From NCBI GenBank assembly GCA_903813345.2, contig CAIIXF020000001.1, positions 24,171,915-24,235,914 on the forward strand: 64,000 nt of DNA, written 5' to 3'. Below the pieces are notes generated by a model. It had not been told where the DNA came from, searched no databases, and saw only the letters and a list, made by a program, of their open reading frames with translations. Positions 26,901 to 38,946 of this stretch are shown piece by piece. The position numbers and the translations under genes were made by a program. Source of the stretch: Owenia fusiformis (Eukaryota; Annelida; Polychaeta; Sabellida; Oweniidae). Position 1 is the first letter of the stretch. Each line of letters opens with the position of its first letter.

Positions 26901-29900
26901 GAAGCACATGGCAGCCATCTTGAAAAATGGCGACCTTTACTTGTTATTTTACGATTTTTGCTGTAACTCGAAAAGTAGTGGAGCGATTTTGTTCATATTT
27001 GGTATGTGAATACTATAAGCTTGGCACACTGTCTTATGACACTTTTGGTTGAAGGCGGCCATTTTGAAAAATGGCCACCATTTTAATGTATTTTACTTTA
27101 AGTCGAAAAGTAGTGGAGCGATTTTGTTCATATTTGGTATGTGAATACTATAAGCATGGCACACTGTCTAATGACACTTTTGGTAGAAGGTGGCCATTCT
27201 TGCTATATATAATGTAATTCAAAAAATTGCAAAGTATTTAAACTTAACTTAGGATATATCACATATACATAAGATAAATAAACTCTTTCAAAGTGTCATC
27301 TCAGATAAGGGCTGGCTATTTTTGTTGAGTAGGTGACACTTTAATCAATAAATAAATACTAAATGTTTTTCCAGGATAAAATAATAGAAGGCAGGCTGGC
27401 AGATGTTATGCTAGCTGCACACTATGCCAGTGAGGTGGCTATTAGAATGGTCAAACCAGGCAATGAAAACTACATGGTAACAGAGGCTATACAAAAAGTT
27501 GCAGAAGCATTCAAATGCAAACCAATAGAAGGTAAAATGATCAGATATACAAAGAATATATACCAGTTGCAAAAAGCTCTCTTTATTTTTGGCACATTGG
27601 CAAATTAAATGCTTTAAAAAACGTTTCACAATTGGCTTGGGAGTAGCCAGCCAGCCATGAGTCAAATGAGGCAACTGTTTCTCCAAAATAATACAGAAAA
27701 TACTTAAGTATCAATTGAGTATTCGGATTTTTTTTCAATTGAACATGTGAAATTAATGTCTATTGCCTTGAAGCTCACATGGGTGACAATAATGTCTAGG
27801 ATGCCCTAAGGCCTTTCACCATATGAGCCCAATACCCAATTTTTTGCCTTACCTGTTTTGAATCCTATGCTGTCTGTTAAAATGGTGAACTTTTACTTTT
27901 TGGTATGTTTCTATTAATTAGTATTAATTATTAGTATGATATCAGAAAGAGAGGCACCTCATGAAAAATATTTGAAGACTCCAGATGTTTGAAAAACCTT
28001 TTGAGCTACTGAGGTATTTTTTATTGTTTTTATTTCATAACTACTGGTTTTTATTTCCAGGAATGTTATCACATCAGCTCAGTAAACAAATAATAGACGG
28101 TGAAAAGGCCATCATTCTTAACCCATCAGAGGCCCATAGGTAAGTTCATGATTATTACAGACTTGCTTAGCTTATTCCACCGTGCCAAACCAGTGGCTGT
28201 AATCTGATATCTGCATGTACATCTGTATGTGCATGTTCATGATTGATATCTGTATGTATTAGTACAAAAAGAAAACAACAGATTTTCTTTTAGTTATCAT
28301 TATCATGACTGGTTAATGGCCAATCAAGTTTCCTATTCTGGTATTGTATGCAGTTGAGAATTTTGATCCGTGCAAGTATTGCTATATTTTGTATGAACTT
28401 TTACTTTGTTACAGTATCAGAACTGTCACTTTGTGTTATTATATGAAGTCTCACTTACTATAATAATGTCTGAATTGATGTTTATGTTATGTAAACTTCC
28501 ATTTAATGTAACATTTAAGGATTCATCGTGAGCACTACATATTTCAGGAAAGAACATGCCAAATGTGAGTTTGATGTTCATGAGGTGTATGCCCTGGACA
28601 TGCTTATTAGTACTGGAGAAGGCAAAGGCAGGGAACGAGACGCTAAACCAACAGTTTATAAAAAGAGTGATTCAACATATTCACTAAAAATGAAAGCATC
28701 TAGGCGTAAGTGGAATTACTCTTTCACTCTCACTTTAAATTCCTGTATTTCATACTTACTTCTGACAACACCAAATGGGGAACAATATGAAAGGAATGGA
28801 AGATTTATAATCTTTGATAACTAAAAAAACAGTGGACAGATTTGGTTCAAATTTTATATGCTTTATACCTAGGGATGAAGGAGCTCTGTTAAAGAAGAAA
28901 TTTTCAATATGGCCACTATTTATCAAAACATGTTTTGTTAGGTGGGAATTGCTGTTTCCTAGTTCAACAATATATAACGTACTAGATTGTGACATGCTGT
29001 CATCTTAATGCCTCGTACATTGTCTGTGACAGCAGTCGTCTGTTTTCCAACTAAACATGGACTCATTATCTTTTTTACTATTTCAGAATTCTTTAGTGAG
29101 ATGGATAAGAAATTTTCAACAATGCCTTTCACAATAAGATCTTTTGAGGAGGAGAAAAAAGCCAAGATGGGAGTTGTAGAGTGCTTAAAGCATGACCTCG
29201 TAGAAGCATTCCCAGTCTTGTATGAACGAGATGGTAAGCACTCGTCTTTTTGTACAGTTCATGATTAATGATTGGCTGCAAAGACAAAGAGTTAATATAA
29301 ACATGTTGTAAGCAAACCTCATATAGTACCATTCAAAAAGTTCTGAAAAGCAAGCCTAATGTCTTGTTTAAGGACCCTCTTCTTACTATTGAAAATGCAT
29401 TCCTGCAAAACTATCCAGCTTGAATCCACTTGTTGAGATTTGATCAACTTGAGTTCCGAGAAAATGAGGATTTAAGCAAGGGTGCATTGATTTAACATGG
29501 GGTTGACCATTGACTTAGCATCGGGGTTCCATCATATATGTCACCATGGGGATAGATACAAAATCCTCATTTTCTTGGAAAAACTCTTAATTGATTGAAT
29601 CTCAACAAGTAGATTCGTGTTGGAAAGAATTGCTAGAACAGTGCTAGTTATCACATCTTTGAAATTTAGGAGGAATACATGCAGTTTACTGTTTTTTTTA
29701 TAGAAAATACAGCTCTCATTTGGACCAATCCATTTTGTCATTGTAATATCTCTTGTAATTTCTCCTCTCCCAACTTCGTTTTCGGCTTTAATTGGTACTT
29801 TTTACATAAACACACTTTGCTTGAATTGTAGGTGAAACAGTTGTTCAGATGAAGTTCACAGTACTCCTGATGCCAAATGGCCCAATGAAAATCACAGGAC

Positions 29901-30585
29901 CCACATTTAACCCAGACCTCTACAAATCGGAATATAAAATAGAAGATGAAGAAATAAATGTAAGGAAATGTCTTCATTCGTTTTTATTATGTAGCTGAAT
30001 CAAAATTTAAGGTGACCATTTGGATTTTCCATCCTAAAATCTTGTAGGATGAATTGATTACTGTTGGGCATTAAATCTATATTGGATCACCCAAGTTGTG
30101 GGAAAATGGTGTACATATTTGTGTGTCATTGTTTATTCAAAGCAGTTCTGCTTGAAACTGTATTATGTTCAATAATATCTTGCATACAGTATCAAGGATT
30201 CTATTTTGATGTTTTATTTCTGGAAGTCGTGTGGCAGTGCTCTCCCCACAAATCACTGTTCGCTACCTCAGTGTTTTTCATTTGCTCCTCAGTTCAATGT
30301 GTTTCATAAGATATTGTAATAAAATCACAAAATTGTGAAATGTTGCACGAGAAAAATAACATAATCAAATAAATATCAAGACTCGATTTTAGATCAGTCT
30401 TAAGAAACCTAATAAAGTCTATTCTATATGAAAAATCATGCTTCTTTTACTTCCAGAAACTCCTGGCCACCTCTGTGTCAAGAAAGGCTAACAAAAAGAA
30501 GAAGAAGAAGGCCGTAGAGCAGACTCAGGCAGCCACTACTGAATCTGAAGACCCACCTCAGCTTGTTGAGAAACCAGAGGCATAA
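14989..30585 (+). CDS. PA2G4: PA2G4/EBP1 (proliferation-associated 2G4), complete, 10 coding exons
   Basis: EBP1 is a methionine-aminopeptidase-fold (M24, 'pita-bread') protein without peptidase activity. It binds ribosomes, rRNA and the ErbB3 tail, and acts in growth control and transcription. Coding exons: 14989-15079, 17665-17793, 18774-18879, 19127-19196, 27375-27531, 28061-28139, 28548-28705, 29087-29233, 29832-29959, 30457-30585. All have GT-AG borders with matching phases and sum to 1,194 nt, 397 aa (human protein 394). Recognisable blocks in order: [13 protein letters not shown] near the N-terminus, [61 protein letters not shown]-like [20 protein letters not shown], and a C-terminal lysine run (about residues 368-373) before an acidic tail. 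The start lies in a promoter with an E2F-type site. Intron 4 (8.2 kb) is mostly transposon; intron 2 has a hAT-like insertion 14 bp past its donor. The nuclear-receptor box LKALL of the human protein reads INKLL here. Confidence 0.95.
15395..16128. mobile_element. Long inverted repeat in PA2G4 intron 1, about 320-bp arms
   Basis: Arms 15395-15714 and 15811-16128 are near-perfect inverted copies around a 96-bp spacer. The outer ends read CCGTTCCAGGACTATAG and, inverted, CTATAGTCCGGGAACAGG. It contains no protein of known family; the open frames inside (15206-15628, 15805-16014) read across the arms. Likely a foldback or MITE-type insertion. Confidence 0.85.
16736..16805. mobile_element. Fragment related to the 13375 foldback element
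   Basis: TGATTTCTTATTTTTGGGGTTCTAC followed after a few bases by TGACGAAAT and CAGTGAAATGG corresponds to the right arm at 13705-13762, with about 10 differences. Confidence 0.6.
16852..17421. mobile_element. hAT-like non-autonomous element, 570 bp
   Basis: Ends TAGAGCTGGCATC and GATGCCAGCTCTA are inverted copies; the 8-bp sequence ATCTTGAT flanks both sides (16844-16851, 17422-17429). An 8-bp duplication and TAGAG ends fit hAT transposons. The interior has several GTCGAC/TCGACA words and no transposase. Confidence 0.85.
17808..18255. mobile_element. hAT-like non-autonomous element, 448 bp, just inside PA2G4 intron 2
   Basis: Ends TAGTGTTGTCGCGAT and ATCGCGACAACACTA; 8-bp duplication GTATAAGC at 17800-17807 and 18256-18263. 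Many ATCGATG-type words inside form subterminal repeats. It begins 14 bp past the exon 2 border. Confidence 0.88.
19340..19480. repeat. Dispersed repeat, TTAACATGGGGTTGAC family
   Basis: AACATGGGGTTGAC, then ACTTAGCATCGGGGT and TCACCATGGGGATAG occur here and again at 29492-29560 in another PA2G4 intron. Confidence 0.7.
19721..19822. repeat. Three AGCCGAT...ATCGGCT palindromes
   Basis: 17-bp palindromes at 19721-19737, 19763-19779 (both AGCCGATTAAATCGGCT) and 19806-19822 (centre GAG). TGACGTCA or ACGTCA words follow the first and third. They sit 15-117 bp inside the presumed left end of the piggyBac relic, where transposase-binding subterminal repeats are expected. Confidence 0.75.
20029..24400 (+). 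pseudogene. Decayed piggyBac-type transposase fragments
   Basis: Near 20029 a [12 protein letters not shown] start and an acidic SDSDLSGV stretch are interrupted by stops. About 22430-22510 reads, with frame shifts, KAFIEMLLN then [13 protein letters not shown]. At 23088-23195 one frame gives [19 protein letters not shown] then GCDPYIK, the conserved core before the first catalytic region. Near 24335-24385 a frame gives [10 protein letters not shown], like the NSYILY block near the transposase C-terminus. Order agrees with the family; many stops and indels show it is dead. Confidence 0.6.
23706..24040. repeat. Two small inverted repeats inside intron 4
   Basis: ATATTCCTCACTC (23709) faces GAGTGAGGAATAT (23869), and AAATATTTAATTCTATT (23901) faces AATAGAATTAAATATTT (24013). 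Small foldback elements or remnants. Confidence 0.55.
25083..25492. repeat. Imperfect inverted repeats in intron 4
   Basis: TATCCTATACCAAGTAGAGTTTT (split here: 25242-25264) faces AAAACTCTACTTGGCATAGGATA at 25466-25488. An inner inverted pair around GATATGCATATCTACCT and AGGTAGATGTGCATATC lies at 25139-25195. The open frames in this stretch read across these repeats. Confidence 0.55.
26941..27200. repeat. Two-copy tandem repeat, 135-bp unit
   Basis: TCGAAAAGTAGTGGAGCG and the following 90 bases, including AATGGCC words, recur at an offset of 135. Confidence 0.8.
29485..29565. repeat. Second copy of the TTAACATGGGGTTGAC repeat
   Basis: Matches 19400-19470 with a few substitutions. Confidence 0.7.
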
Positions 30586-31258
30586 TCTAGCACAACTCCA
30601 TCCTCCATGTTAAATGTTGCCACACATATACCAGCAGTTTACTATCAACTCTACATAATGCAATGTTAGAACATTGGAACACCTTCTTGGTTGGGTTTGA
30701 GGCGAGGATTTTGCCAAATGTTTTGGAGATTTTGAATCTTTAGAAATAGGAGAAATTAGTATCTCCAGAATTGAACATCGACTTGATACACATGATTTAT
30801 ATGAGTTATAATTATTTGGACTAATGAAGGACTTGATTTCATAAGAGGCAGTTATTTTAGAGAGTGCAGTGAAAGAATATTTCTGGATTTGAAACATATT
30901 GGATTAAATGAAATAACTGATGAATATGGCGCATGAGTATCGAAATTTATATTTATAGAAATTTTATAGTGATGCTAAATATTAGAAGTTCAGAAATGAA
31001 GTTTATCATTGAATATCATGCCAATTAAGTTGAAATTATGAGTGAATCTTACAAAAAACAGGTGAATAACTGGGTCATAGTAATCTACCTACAAAAGCCT
31101 CCAATTCTAGCCAAGTTTTCTCTTGAAAATCTTGTTGAACTTGCTACTACATAGTATATTTTGATATTCCAAAGTGACTTTGGAAAGTATTTTTATTGTT
31201 ACTTTATTATTAAAATATTTGCCGATGTACTGGATAGGCGCTGGGTATGGTATTTCTT

Positions 31259-31264
31259 AATAAA
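31259..31264 (+). terminator. PA2G4: Likely PA2G4 polyadenylation signal
   Basis: AATAAA 674 nt after the PA2G4 stop at the end of an AT-rich 3' UTR with no other gene on this strand. Other A-rich hexamers exist nearby, so cleavage position is uncertain. Confidence 0.45.
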
Positions 31265-32638
31265 TTGCAAATATGACGAGAATTAACTACTCCTGTTCCA
31301 TCATTTGGCATTTCTCAGTTCTTCTGAAGTTTTTCTAAAATCATACTAAATGATTCTATGAAGAATGTGTCAGCATACTGTACCTATGTGAAAACAAAAG
31401 ACACTTAAGTCTTTAAGAGGGATGTTTCTGACTGAGCGCAAAATGCTGCAGGGGACATCTAGAAAGTTTTGCGCTAAATTTTACATGTGTGTATACGCTT
31501 ACACATTCTATTCTCAAAATTCAATTGGTTCGTTGCGTACCATCACTACCTCTCTGACTATGTTAAATCAATTGTACAATTCCGGCTCAGGGCATGATCT
31601 CCAAAACCTGGAGAAATTAGTCCTGTCTGTAATAGTGAATCAACAACGGCAAATCTTAAATACAACATAAATGATAACATTTACAACTCATTTTACCATA
31701 GAAATTGGTGATTAATGTTGCATGTGTTTTAGGCAAAAATTTCCGAGGATTAACAATTTGTAATATGTCAAGATCGGTAATCACTATTACTACATGTTTT
31801 CAAAATGGCGGTTTTAAAATTTTCTAAAATCACATCAAATAATTTTATATTAATTTCTTGTTTACCTATATCATAATCATAGCTTGTTATTTCACTACAA
31901 GATAAAGAAATGTGTAAGCAATTAGATTTTATCGATTAAAACATCTCATTTACATGTGGTATTCGTAAACTAGCTGGTAAAAATTACGAATGCGGGGGGG
32001 TTGCAATGACGTCAAGGGAATTCTCAACGAACTGCATAGCAATGGTGTTAATAAACAATTTCTGATCGCAAAAGGTCAATTCATTCACTTATTTTTATCA
32101 GTTTCTCACGAATTACTTAATATTTTTCTTACGAATGAATTTTTACAACATAAGAAATAAACATTTTATAAAATATGATGAATTAAATCAGTAGCAAAAA
32201 AACTATGTACTAATTACAATTGTACATATTTCCTTCAAATACAAATGAAACTAATCTCCTGATATACTCCCAAGTTATGCCCCTGATGGTCTGACTGATG
32301 GAGGGCTTCCCTATATTCGTACCACTATATTGGGATCATAAAATAGTTTCTGGAGGGAATTCAAGTAAGCTTACATTGATTAAAGGAAAAATAAAAATGA
32401 TTTACACTTGTGAAGTACATTTTTTAGGACAATAATTGATTTTATAGAGGTTATTTACTGGGGGGATTGAATCTGGATTACATACTAAAAGACTGAGGAA
32501 ATAAGTATCCTACATCCATGGTGTGAAATGATTTTGAGATGCTTTAAGTATCATGATGATCAACTTAAAAAATGATAAAATACATGTTTATATATTCATG
32601 AAACATTTTGTTGCTGTTTGCTTACGTTTCTGTTTTAA

Positions 32639-32915
32639 AGTGCCATTACGGTGATTATGGGAGTTTTACATTCGTAGGCAAGCGCTCCATCTGGCCGTTC
32701 AGAACACAGTATAACAAATGCACCAAGTAGTCCACATAATGCGTCACTGCCTAAAACCCATAACTGGGTGGAATCATGTTTTTCCCACGAAATCTTATTT
32801 TGCCATGAATGAATGATTAGAATAAATTGTGAATCTGAATGACTATTATTTTCCTTACCAATATCCACTGAATCTATTTTAGTGAGAAAAACATAAAAAT
32901 TACTGAAATGGCACT
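32639..32915. mobile_element. Small TTAA-flanked inverted-repeat element, 277 bp
   Basis: AGTGCCATT after TTAA (32635-32638) and AATGGCACT before TTAA (32916-32919). Short ends and a TTAA target fit a piggyBac-type MITE. Confidence 0.5.
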
Positions 32916-34188
32916 TTAAAAATAAACATTTTTGAAAACATAAACATGTAAGAAAGGGCATGACCAGATGAATGTGATTCCAAAACGGATGACCGGGTGA
33001 ATACGATTTAGGGATGGTATGAACAAATTACATAAATACACACTACTATACCTAACACCTAGAAATGCATAAGATACTTTGTTTGTCTAATTGAATTGTT
33101 TAATATATTTTTGAAAGTACCTTAATTAACATCTAACTTTCAACCGATAAACCATTAATAAGAAACAGACAAATAAAAACAAATACATAATCATTACTAA
33201 TAAGCCAAATGGGTTGCTCATGAACACCAAATGCAAGGTATAGTAGAGTGAAATAATAGATTTTTCAAAGGAAATTGCATGGACTGGAAAAAAGTCATAA
33301 TTGACCATATCAACTGGAATGTTTTATGGAATAGCATTCACTGGTTTTAATTTCCCAAGAATTTTGAATTTTTCCATTTCCACCTGTTGTTGTCATTTGG
33401 CCTATTGTAACATTTCAGAGATTTTTATGGTATAGGCCTACTATAAACAGGTTATTTTTGGTTGGGATATAATATGGGTTTTATCCTTAGAATCTTGTAA
33501 TGACACTCAATCACTATACTCGCTTCGTCAATATCACCTTGTCATTAGAAATGAAACTCGTTTTCAATCCTTCCCAGTAAATAATGTTTCGTATGTTTAT
33601 TTATTTATTGATCTGGTCCCTTACAAAAAATAGTAATAGTGACAATGCAGTCATATCAAAATTGAGTGTGGGTATTGGACATACTATAATAAACATGAAG
33701 CAAAGGTGATTAATTCAAAATGTCAACTTCTAGAACAATCAGAATATTTTAGATCTCTCCAAATGCTGACCTCTTTGGATAATGATTTTATCAAGGCAAT
33801 TGAACATTATTTTGCAGCCAAGAAGCTAGTTTCATACATAATGAGGTAAGCAGAATTGGCATTACATCAGGGATTTGCATTGTGGATTCATTTTTTTAAG
33901 TTCAATTCTCATAAATAGTTACATTATAAATACTGCCACAAGAATAAGTAAGTATATATAGCTTTAACAATAAGTTTTAGTTTATTACATAATATAACTT
34001 TTTACATAAAATTCAAACAATCACTAGTTTATCAAAACATTCATATTCATGTTTGTTTCAAGAGTAAAAACAGCAATACTGAAAAACAGTACCAGTATAT
34101 GAATTATCTAAATAATTTGCAAATGGATCACAAATGTAATGTTTGGGTATGACTCTCACTTAGTAGTATACATTACAAGTTACAAAAA

Positions 34189-34194
34189 TTTATT
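34189..34194 (-). terminator. Likely polyadenylation signal of the zinc-finger gene
   Basis: Minus-strand AATAAA just past the far edge of the 22-bp minisatellite. If used, the 3' UTR of about 900 nt would be almost wholly minisatellite. Confidence 0.4.
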
Positions 34195-34264
34195 ATCTTC
34201 ATTATTAAAAGCTTCATTATTGAACACTGGACATGTTGGGCATACCCAGGCAAGAAGCCTGTAT

Positions 34265-35124
34265 TTCCAACCAGGTGACAATGTATTTTCAACTGGGTCA
34301 CATGTATTTCCAACTGGGTCACATGTATTTCCAACTGGGTCACATGTATTTCCAACTGAGTCACCATGTATTTCATTCTGGGTCACCATATGTTTCCAAC
34401 TGGGTCACCAAGTATTTCCAACTGGGTCACCATGTATTTCAAACTGGGTCATCATGTATTTTCAACTGGGTCACATGTATTTCCAAATGGGTCACCATAT
34501 GTTTCCAACTGGGTCACATGTATTTCCAACTGAGTCACCATGTATTTCAATCTGGGTCACCATATGTTTCCAACTGGGTCACCAAGTATTTCCAACTGGG
34601 TCACCATGTATTTCAATCTGGGTCATCATGTATTTCAATCTGAGTCACCATGTATTTCAATCTGGGTCACCATGTATTTCCAACAGGGTCACCAAGTATT
34701 TCCAACTGGGTCACCATGTATTTCAATCTGGGTCACCATGTATTTCCAACAGGGTCACCATGTATTTCAATCTGGGTCACCATGTATTTCAATCTGGGTC
34801 ACCATGTATTTCAATCTGGGTCACCATATGTTTCCAACTGGGTCACCAAGTATTTCCAACTGGGTCACCATGTATTTCAATCTGGGTCATCATGTATTTC
34901 AATCTGAGTCACCATGTATTTCAATCTGGGTCACCATGTATTTCCAACAGGGTCACCAAGTATTTCCAACTGGGTCACCATGTATTTCAATCTGGGTCAC
35001 CATGTATTTCCAACAGGGTCACCATGTATTTCAATCTGGGTCACCATGTATTTCAATCTGAATCACCATGTATTTCAATCTGGGTCACCATGTATTCCCA
35101 GCAGGGTCACCATGTATGATTTCA
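34265..35124. repeat. 22-bp minisatellite, about 38 units
   Basis: Unit CACCATGTATTTCAATCTGGGT, variants with CCAACTGGGT and CCAACAGGGT. A 264-bp block (12 units) near 34545-34808 repeats at 34809-35072. The unit length is not a multiple of 3 and has no plus-strand stop, so all plus frames stay open for hundreds of bases. The minus strand has TGA in one frame of each unit; this ends the zinc-finger gene. Confidence 0.95.
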
Positions 35125-38100
35125 GTTTCCACATTCCCCTGTTCTACAAGTGCATTCACGGCTTCCCCCTGTTCCATATCTACATCTTTGGTACCCAGTT
35201 CTATACTAACAACCCCATCTTCATTCACAGATGTGAGTAAGACAGCATCATGTTCAGTGATATAATGTTCCTTCATTTCTTCCTCAGTCTTTAATAGAGC
35301 ATTACAGCAACCACATGATATATACATCTGTTGGTCCAGTTGGGGTACATGGGTCCTCTGGTGCTCCTGTACTTCAGTCTTTGTAATGGCAGTGAACTCA
35401 CAAAGAGAGCATTTATAGCAAGGTATGTCACTGTGAGAATTCATATGCTTCATCCAGGAATGACGTTTAATACCAGACCAACTACACAGCTCACATTGAA
35501 ATGGTCTCTCATCTGAAAGAACATGTGTAAACCATCAGTTCAAATGGGACGTAACCACCAACAATGATAATGTGTTAGTGTGTGTGGTTGAAGGGTTTAT
35601 CTTTATTCTAGGCATGTGCAGTATTTGTAATCACCTAAGAATATTGACCTGACAATACCTGTGTTGGCAGAGTGAGCCACAAATGAGTCATACTGATGTG
35701 TTGAGGTTAAGGAAATTAGAAAAGTTGGTGACTTGCCATATATAATACATTTTTCTCTATTTTTATAAATATATACAGCCAGTAGCTGGAGAAGTAAAAC
35801 ATGCATAAAATGGCAATAATTTCCTATTAATTCTTGGTTCACAGACGAGAAAAGTTCACAATGCTGTTCAAAATAAACTTGATGACACTAGTGTCATATT
35901 GTTTTAACAATACTAGTATACCAAACTAAACAGAGGGGAAAGGCAAATTTAAAGCAGGTACGTTCAAAAGATTTGTAGAAAATTGATTAAAATGTTCAAA
36001 TGATTATAAATATGTAATTCAAGATATACCAGATATACCTTAAGGACTTTCTCCGATCTGGCAAAGCCATCAAACTTCGATTATTTTGGTACATAATTAT
36101 TAAACAAGGTATGACATGTATGATATTATTTCAATTTTTGTTTTAATACTTGCCATGGTGAATAGTAACTTCTATACCTGAATGCGTCATAAGATGACGT
36201 GTCAGCTGTTGTTTTTGATATGACGTAAAGCTGCACTGGTCACATGCAAATTTCTTGATTTGATGATGTACACGTTCAACATGTTGTCTCATGTTGCGTG
36301 GGGTGGACAGTGTCTTACCACAGTGGATGCACACTGAGGGACCAGCATTATGGATGTGGGTCCTGAAACAAAAGCATCGAGGCTCTTAAAACGAATGCAA
36401 AAGATTTTTCTTAGGCTCTGTTAATATAGTTCACAAATGAAATATAGTTTTCTTTTGATTCTCTTTTCTAATCTCATTGCTGTTTTGCTTTCATAATAAA
36501 CTGTCCAAAATTATCAACAAACATGACAAACAGAAAGAGTGACATCCCTCTTTCTTTGCTAATTCCTTGAAATATAAAAATCCAGTAATAAAGTTGACGG
36601 ATCATATAAATAGGTGAAATCATTGAATAGACGGACAGTCCCTCCTTCACCAAAACATACGAAAAACTTTGAGCCTGTTGATGTCAATCCCAAAATATAA
36701 GGACCTCAGTATCTAGAGAAAACTCATAAAGTGCTAAATCTTACTTGTGATGTCTAAGATGTAGCTTTGTTGTGTACTTCTCATTACACAGAGAGCAGCG
36801 TAACAGCCCCTCTCCATTGTGTACCAGCTCAATGTGTTCCTTCAGGGGCTTATGGGATTGGAATGCCTCCCCACAATGTTGACACATAGGCTTAGACTTG
36901 TGAACATTGGTAATATGTTGCTGCAAGTTAAACCTCACTTGGAACTTAGCTCCACATGTCTCACAAACATAAGGATCATCCTTACTTCTATGAAGATCTT
37001 GATGATATTTATAATTTTGAGGATTCTTTGCTTCAAAACCACATATCTTACATTTTAATTTTCCAATTTCATGAGCATATAAATGTTGCCCTAGAGTGTT
37101 TTGCATGTTAGTAGCTGCTTTAAAGGTTCTGCCACATATTAAACATTGATATTCATCTATACCTTCATCATTTTTTATTAGTTTGTATTTGTCTGGAAAC
37201 CTTTCCAGATAATATTTCTGTTGCTTCTCCAATCGTGTCATATACTTTTTAGTTTTAGTTTGTTTACTTTGAGATCTGACCAAAATTCCAGTTATTTTCA
37301 CATGTTTAGCTTTACTCTGAGGTAAAATACAAGAGTCCTTATTAGGTGAGGAATTTTGGTTTTTAGAATCATCAGTTTGATCTGCAACTGATGAGTCAAT
37401 GTCACTAACATCATCTCTTTTTTCAGTTTGAACATTTTCATTTAATTCTGTAGACATGCTGTTTTTATCACTAACAGCAGGTATGTCCATTACATCCTCA
37501 TTATCCACAGGAAAATTTTCATGAGCATCATTTGTTGCTGCATTTTTTGTATCATTCTGTGTTACGCTCTCATCAATGTTACTACCTTGCTTCTCTATTG
37601 ATTCACCTACTGAAGATACTGTCATCATTGTTTCATCAGTTTCAAGTTTATCTGACTCCTTTGGTTCAACTGGATGTGCTAAATCTAACGTGTCTGTAGC
37701 TTCAGCAATGAATTCAGAATCTGTATCCATATAAACTTGTTTAACAGTTGTGTTACTATTCTGTGATTCGTTATTGTCATCGTCATTGTGACAATGACTA
37801 CTGGGATCTCCAAACCTCTTGTGGCACTTGTGCTGAGCGAGGTCTTCTTCCAAAAGGAAACCTCCTTTGCAGAACAAACATATATTGATGCATAATGAGA
37901 AGTTACCTTCCTCCTCTGAAAAACAAGTAACTTTATATTATTTCACAAAGAAACATACAACATGGTAAATATGTAGTGTATGTATAGACTGCGCATGTAA
38001 TATACTTCACTCATTCAAGTTTTCAAACTAAAGTTATTTGGGTGTTTTTCATTGAATTAAAAATGATTCGACTTATATGTAAAGAATTATTATACCACCA

Positions 38101-38437
38101 TTTACATTTAGATATACATGTACAGTAAATCTAAACTACCTGATGGCCAGTTGAACAGTTTCTTAGGGTTTGGCAGGAAGTCTGCAATAATATTTCCAAG
38201 TTGTATGCCTTCATCATCTGCAGAATGATTCCCTTGGGTAACATCAGCACCATCAGTCGATAGTGACCTTGTGAAAGCAGCAACAGTGTTTTTCCTGGAG
38301 TTAGTTAGGGGTTTAATTTGCGGTGGACTTAGGTTCCGATCTTCTGTTTGTTTATCTGCTTCGTTATCTAACAGTGCTGATTCATCACTTTGTATAAGTT
38401 TATATGTAGGTTTTCGTTTCCTCTTTGGTCTATTCAT
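35085..38437 (-). CDS. C2H2 zinc-finger protein, about 11 fingers, 4 coding exons
   Basis: Probably a nuclear DNA-binding regulator; targets cannot be inferred. Coding exons (minus): 38140-38437, 36745-37915, 36178-36362, 35085-35512. Phases 1, 2 and 1 match at the three junctions, giving 2,082 nt and 693 aa. Residues 1-99 start with a basic KRKRK stretch (likely nuclear localisation). A first finger-like CLFC...HKCH lies near residue 112. Residues about 140-330 are acidic, serine/asparagine-rich and probably disordered. Fingers 2-11 run from CLIC near 357 to CGCC near the end (CKIC, CETC, CQHC, CSLC, CIHC, CDQC, CELC, CSLC between). Linkers are mostly not TGEKP. The ATG at 38437 has A at -3, but the frame stays open upstream to an acceptor-like site near 38501, so extra N-terminal coding sequence is possible. 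The stop codon lies inside a 22-bp minisatellite. I do not recognise an orthologue. Confidence 0.88.
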
Positions 38438-38946
38438 GTTTATTTTATATATTGATCCTGATCCTAAATATAGTTCTATCTCCTCAAAGACAATCGTCTG
38501 AAATGAAATACAGTAAATATCATGCTTTTGGAAACATATAAATTCCTGCCTGTTCAGCAGTGAACAGCTCCCATAAAATATTCTCAGGCATGTCGGAAAT
38601 TATCATAGATTTTGTTTATTGTGAGCCATTGCATTAGTTTTAGAGGGTGAACTGACTGTTCAGAGTTTAAATCTCATAAGATACTCTTATAGTTTTTCAA
38701 CCTCATTAATATTATAATAAGTAAATATTCAAAGCATTTCAGTAGGGGATGTAGGTTCGAACCTAAATCGAACCTAAAAATGAGTCCCATAGTTAGTTGA
38801 TTACATCAACAAACCTACAAAAAGTAGGTCCACTTTAGGTTCGACCTAATACTACCTAAAACACTTATAAAAATTCAAAACTTCTAAATTTTACTCACTT
38901 CGAGAACCATGTTAGATTGAAACTTATGGCTCTCCAACGGAGAAAT

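Larger units (their letters stand above)
30586..34188. other. PA2G4 3' UTR and convergent intergenic region
   Basis: 3' UTR to about 31285, then AT-rich DNA before the 3' end of the minus-strand zinc-finger gene. Open frames at 31422-31670 and 32635-32961 lack family resemblance; the second lies in a small TTAA element. Confidence 0.5.

Noticed and set aside
34139-35119. 326-codon plus-strand open frame with a 22-residue repeat
   Set aside because: It is a by-product of the stop-free 22-bp minisatellite; other frames are equally open and encode the same period.
38745-38780. GGTTCGAACCTA as a B box
   Set aside because: It is a short palindrome in a region of repeated GAACCTAA words without tRNA structure.
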